Assembly (NCBI GenBank): GCA_020718925.1
Contig: DYRC01000205.1
Span: 1 to 7,421, forward strand
Direction of reading: 5' to 3'
DNA: 7,421 bases
Source of the DNA: Desulfonema limicola
GTDB lineage: Bacteria > Desulfobacterota > Desulfobacteria > Desulfobacterales > DYRC01
The position numbers and the translations under genes are program-made. Position 1 is the stretch's first letter; each line of letters starts with the position of its first letter. Below are positions 4,721 through 7,421 of this stretch, one piece after another. The notes below the pieces were generated by a model, which made no database searches, was not told where the DNA came from, and worked only from the letters and a program-made list of their open reading frames with translations.

Positions 4721-7336
4721 TTATTCGGACGCTTGTTCCTCAGATGGACTCAGAAAAGAGGCGATCACATGATTGAGCAGTTTCTGGGTTTTAGAGCTGA
4801 TATTCATAAATTTGAGGGCGATTTCATATTTTCCGTTCTCAAGATGTTCAGCCTGTCGAATCACCTGCGCGGTGATCAACGGCAATCGGCTGTCGGGAAT
4901 GTCAAATTCGGCTTTCCCGATAGTTCCGACATCAATCGGTTTCTGAGTTATAATCAGCACACCGCCCACGCTCATATTTTTGGTTAAAAATTCTTCATAC
5001 GCTTTGCTGAAATAAAGTTTGCCGGTAATCGTATGCGGAATGCGGATATATTTCTGAAAAAGCTGCTGCTCTTCAAGTCCTCTCAGAATGCGGATATAAC
5101 TGAGCATCCGTTCTGTATGGCGATTCAGTTCTGCAAATACAGACACCGAATTTTCCGCATGGGCGGTATTTTGGCGAATCACGTCTTCCACTTCGCTGAC
5201 CGTTGCGCTGATTTGTTCAATGCCCGTTCCCTGCTCGTTAAATGCCGCGATAATGTTTGTAACCAGATCATCCACATCGCTGACGCTTCGGGAAACCTGA
5301 GAAAAATGAGCGTTTGTTTTTTCTACCAGACCGCTTTGTTCCTGAATTTTGCCGATGATATTTTCAATCAGGCTGGCAGTGCTTTTGGCGGATTCCGCGC
5401 TTCGCATTGCCAGATTGCGGACTTCCTCTGCCACGACCGCAAATCCCAAGCCCGCATCGCCCGCACGGGCAGCTTCGATAGAGGCGTTCAGAGATAACAG
5501 GCGGGTCTGAAAGGCAATTTCGTCAATGGTGCGGATAACTTTGCGGGTTTCATTGCTTGCCGCGGATATTTCCTGAATCGAATGCGTAAGCTCTGACATA
5601 GAACCCGCAGAATGTTCAACAATATCCGAAGTTTTTTTCATCATCACATTCACGCGGTTTGCCGTGTCTTCGTTTTTCCGCGTCAAGGACAGTAAATTAT
5701 TGACCGCGCAGGATGTTTTATGGATTGAAGCAGATTGCTGAGACGCCCCTTCTACAATCTGATGATTGACAGAGGATACCTGACCCGAAGACAGTGCCAC
5801 CTGATTGATGCTGTTGCTCATGCTGCCGGTAATGCTGCGAATGGTTTTATTCATGGATTTGGAAGTAAAATATCCTACGGCAATGGCGAGAATCACCGCA
5901 CAGAAGCCTATCAGGATTTGGAAATACTGCCATCGGTTCACCAGACTTTTCGTAAAATCCAAAGTCCGATTCGCATTGGATTTCATCTCTGTGGCTACGG
6001 AAATGACCTGTATATCCACATCTGCAAGATGTTTGCGGATTCTTTCGGATGTGCCGTTCAGCGCGTCATTTGCCGCCAAAACCTGCTTAACCGCATCAAA
6101 CATTTTTTCTGTCAGCGGCGCGAGCGTGTCCAGCGTTTCGGCAATTTTTAAGGTTTTGTCATCTTTGGGCAGTTCAAGCAATTCTTTCCGCGTGTTGACA
6201 AGAAGTTCGGAGATTTCGGTCTTTGCCCGATCTACGGATTCGGCATCCGTAGCCATCAGCGCGTCTTTGACCTTTGCATTAAGTTCGTTGCAATAATAGC
6301 GAAGCGACATCACCGCTTTGATAATGGCGACCGCATTGACAGAGGTTGCGGAGGTCTGATCCAGATCACTTCGCATTTTAACTGCGGATTCATCCATTTG
6401 CAGAGAGGAATCAAATTGTGCATCATCGGCAATCTGTAGCACAAGTTTGCTCACCTCCTGAAAAATCATATCGCTTTCTTTCCGAAATTCGGTAATCTCG
6501 GTTTCAAAAGCAGCTTTTTTGGATGATTGCAGAAATTCTTTCTTTTTCTCAAACAAGCTTAATGTTATTTTTTCCGACTCATCTATCATTTTCGTAAGTT
6601 TCAAGGTGGTCTCATTGTTCGGAAGGTTTTTCACCTCATTTCTGATGTGGGTAAGAAATCCGGAAATTTCTGTCTCGGCATAACCGACGACCACTGCATC
6701 GGAAGAAAGAAGCGCGTTTTTAAGCATGACATTGAGTTCGCTGCAATAAGAGCGCAGAGACAAAGATGATTTGACAATTCTGAAAGCTGCTTCTGTGTTT
6801 TCAAATATCTGATTGAATTGCGTTTTTATTCGGACAAGGGAATCAGCAATCTGAGATTCGGAATTGAATTTGGGATCATTGAGAATATTATGCGCGATCC
6901 GGTTGACTTCTACCAATGTTACCACATTGGATTTGCGAAGTTCAAACAAATCCCTCAATGCCTGAAGATGGCGATGCTTATGCTGATAGAGCTTCTCCAA
7001 ATCACCGATAATATTGGTCTGTTCTTTATTGTTCCGATCTTTCCAGACCTCATGCAGCAGCTTAATATCTTTTTCTTTTTCTGCAAGCTCCGCGTTATTT
7101 TTAGCGGTGCTGATAGCTGCCACTAAGGATCTGAGCGGCATCAGTTGGCTGATGATCAGATTCTGATGATCAATATGTGTCCCGATGTTCGTGGTGGTGA
7201 TGTTCATGTTGGATTGAATCTGTCTTAAAGACATGATCCCGATGAATACGGAAATGCCGGTAATGGCGGCACTCAGCAGAAAACCGGATAAAAGCCGCCA
7301 TTGCAGCGTGATTTTTGAATTAAGCTTGATCGCCAT
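4721..7336 (-). CDS. Methyl-accepting chemotaxis protein with duplicated sensor region and C-terminal PilZ-like domain
   Basis: An 871-residue inner-membrane chemoreceptor that should signal to CheA/CheW. Order: a short cytoplasmic N-terminus; TM1 at about 15-36; a long helical periplasmic region at 37-470; TM2 at about 472-490; a very short HAMP-like connector; then the coiled-coil signalling domain at about 525-750. The signalling hairpin tip is intact (IDEIAFQTRLLSLNASIEAARAG at 604-626, then GFAVVAEEVRNLA at 631-643). Around 529-539 (EGASQQSASIH) resembles a methylation helix. Residues 757-863 form a PilZ-like domain with NMSVGG at 787-792, but with Gln761 in place of the first Arg of the RxxxR motif. 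Residues 165-466 are two tandem copies of one unit. No CheR-docking pentapeptide of the NWETF type ends the protein. The start at 7336 has GAGGAG six bases upstream. No promoter is convincing, and no clear terminator follows the stop. Confidence 0.93.
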   Translation of the reverse strand: MAIKLNSKITLQWRLLSGFLLSAAITGISVFIGIMSLRQIQSNMNITTTNIGTHIDHQNLIISQLMPLRSLVAAISTAKNNAELAEKEKDIKLLHEVWKDRNNKEQTNIIGDLEKLYQHKHRHLQALRDLFELRKSNVVTLVEVNRIAHNILNDPKFNSESQIADSLVRIKTQFNQIFENTEAAFRIVKSSLSLRSYCSELNVMLKNALLSSDAVVVGYAETEISGFLTHIRNEVKNLPNNETTLKLTKMIDESEKITLSLFEKKKEFLQSSKKAAFETEITEFRKESDMIFQEVSKLVLQIADDAQFDSSLQMDESAVKMRSDLDQTSATSVNAVAIIKAVMSLRYYCNELNAKVKDALMATDAESVDRAKTEISELLVNTRKELLELPKDDKTLKIAETLDTLAPLTEKMFDAVKQVLAANDALNGTSERIRKHLADVDIQVISVATEMKSNANRTLDFTKSLVNRWQYFQILIGFCAVILAIAVGYFTSKSMNKTIRSITGSMSNSINQVALSSGQVSSVNHQIVEGASQQSASIHKTSCAVNNLLSLTRKNEDTANRVNVMMKKTSDIVEHSAGSMSELTHSIQEISAASNETRKVIRTIDEIAFQTRLLSLNASIEAARAGDAGLGFAVVAEEVRNLAMRSAESAKSTASLIENIIGKIQEQSGLVEKTNAHFSQVSRSVSDVDDLVTNIIAAFNEQGTGIEQISATVSEVEDVIRQNTAHAENSVSVFAELNRHTERMLSYIRILRGLEEQQLFQKYIRIPHTITGKLYFSKAYEEFLTKNMSVGGVLIITQKPIDVGTIGKAEFDIPDSRLPLITAQVIRQAEHLENGKYEIALKFMNISSKTQKLLNHVIASFLSPSEEQASE
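5939..6844 (-). repeat. Tandem internal duplication in the chemoreceptor sensor region
   Basis: Residues 165-315 and 316-466 align with a constant offset of 151 residues. In the ungapped alignment of 165-271 with 316-422 I count 38 identities in 107. In the core 187-246 against 338-397 I count 29 of 60. Shared landmarks are SLRxYCxELN, a DA about ten residues later, TEIS, and LP followed by TLK. Similarity is also visible in DNA: bases around 6725-6757 and 6269-6301 share long runs. The last 40 residues of each unit are much more diverged. Each unit is predicted to be helical, consistent with two stacked helical-bundle sensor modules between TM1 and TM2. Confidence 0.85.
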
Positions 7337-7421
7337 AAATAGCTCCTCATGCTATAATTTTAATGACATTCAGACAATAAATCATAGTCTATTACAAAGC
7401 AAAAGAGATTTCAATCATTTT

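Noticed and set aside
5033..6296. Plus-strand open frames of 138-163 codons opposite the chemoreceptor
   Set aside because: They are antisense shadows of a well-supported coding region, and two of them overlap each other in different frames.
7337..7421. Promoter for the chemoreceptor (TTGAAA-17-TAGACT or TTATTG-18-TATAGC)
   Set aside because: Both are weak matches in A/T-rich sequence, and no flagellar sigma28 pattern (TAAA-N15-GCCGATAA) is visible. The strong ribosome site GAGGAG is the only clear signal there.

Overview
All eight genes I can support lie on the minus strand, so transcription runs from high to low coordinates. No tRNA, rRNA, CRISPR array, transposase or integrase is visible. 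The moderate base composition, a chemoreceptor with a very short HAMP-like connector and a C-terminal PilZ-type domain, a PrpE/ACSS3-type acyl-CoA synthetase, a dense set of toxin-antitoxin genes and a G/C-rich dispersed palindromic repeat together suggest a motile Gram-negative bacterium with a repeat-rich accessory genome. My best guess is Desulfobacterota (Desulfonema-like). This is inferred from protein style only, not from a marker gene.

Layout in transcription order. (1) 7336-4721: a large transmembrane methyl-accepting chemotaxis protein. Its sensing region contains a tandem internal duplication of about 151 residues, and it ends in a PilZ-like domain. (2) 4524-2620: a propionyl/acetyl-CoA synthetase of the PrpE type, with its own sigma70-like promoter and a clear intrinsic terminator. 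(3) 2619-2274: a gene-free stretch holding that terminator, a G/C-rich double-hairpin repeat and the leader of the next operon. (4) 2273-765: four tightly packed genes. They are a MntA-like nucleotidyltransferase antitoxin, a HepT-like HEPN ribonuclease toxin, a small DUF4258-like protein and an unrecognised 147-residue protein. (5) 764-660: a spacer with a 12-bp inverted repeat overlapping a possible promoter. (6) 659-1: a HicB-like antitoxin and a PIN-domain (VapC-type) toxin that runs off the window edge.

The lower-coordinate third therefore reads as a defence/toxin-antitoxin island placed after a housekeeping synthetase. It holds at least two recognisable modules (MNT-HEPN and HicB-like/PIN). 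Between them sits a pair of genes translationally coupled to the HEPN module, which could be a third module or accessory parts of the first. The two most novel points are this four-gene MNT-HEPN-DUF4258-unknown arrangement and the duplicated-sensor, PilZ-terminated chemoreceptor. In the chemoreceptor the first arginine of the usual c-di-GMP motif is replaced by glutamine.
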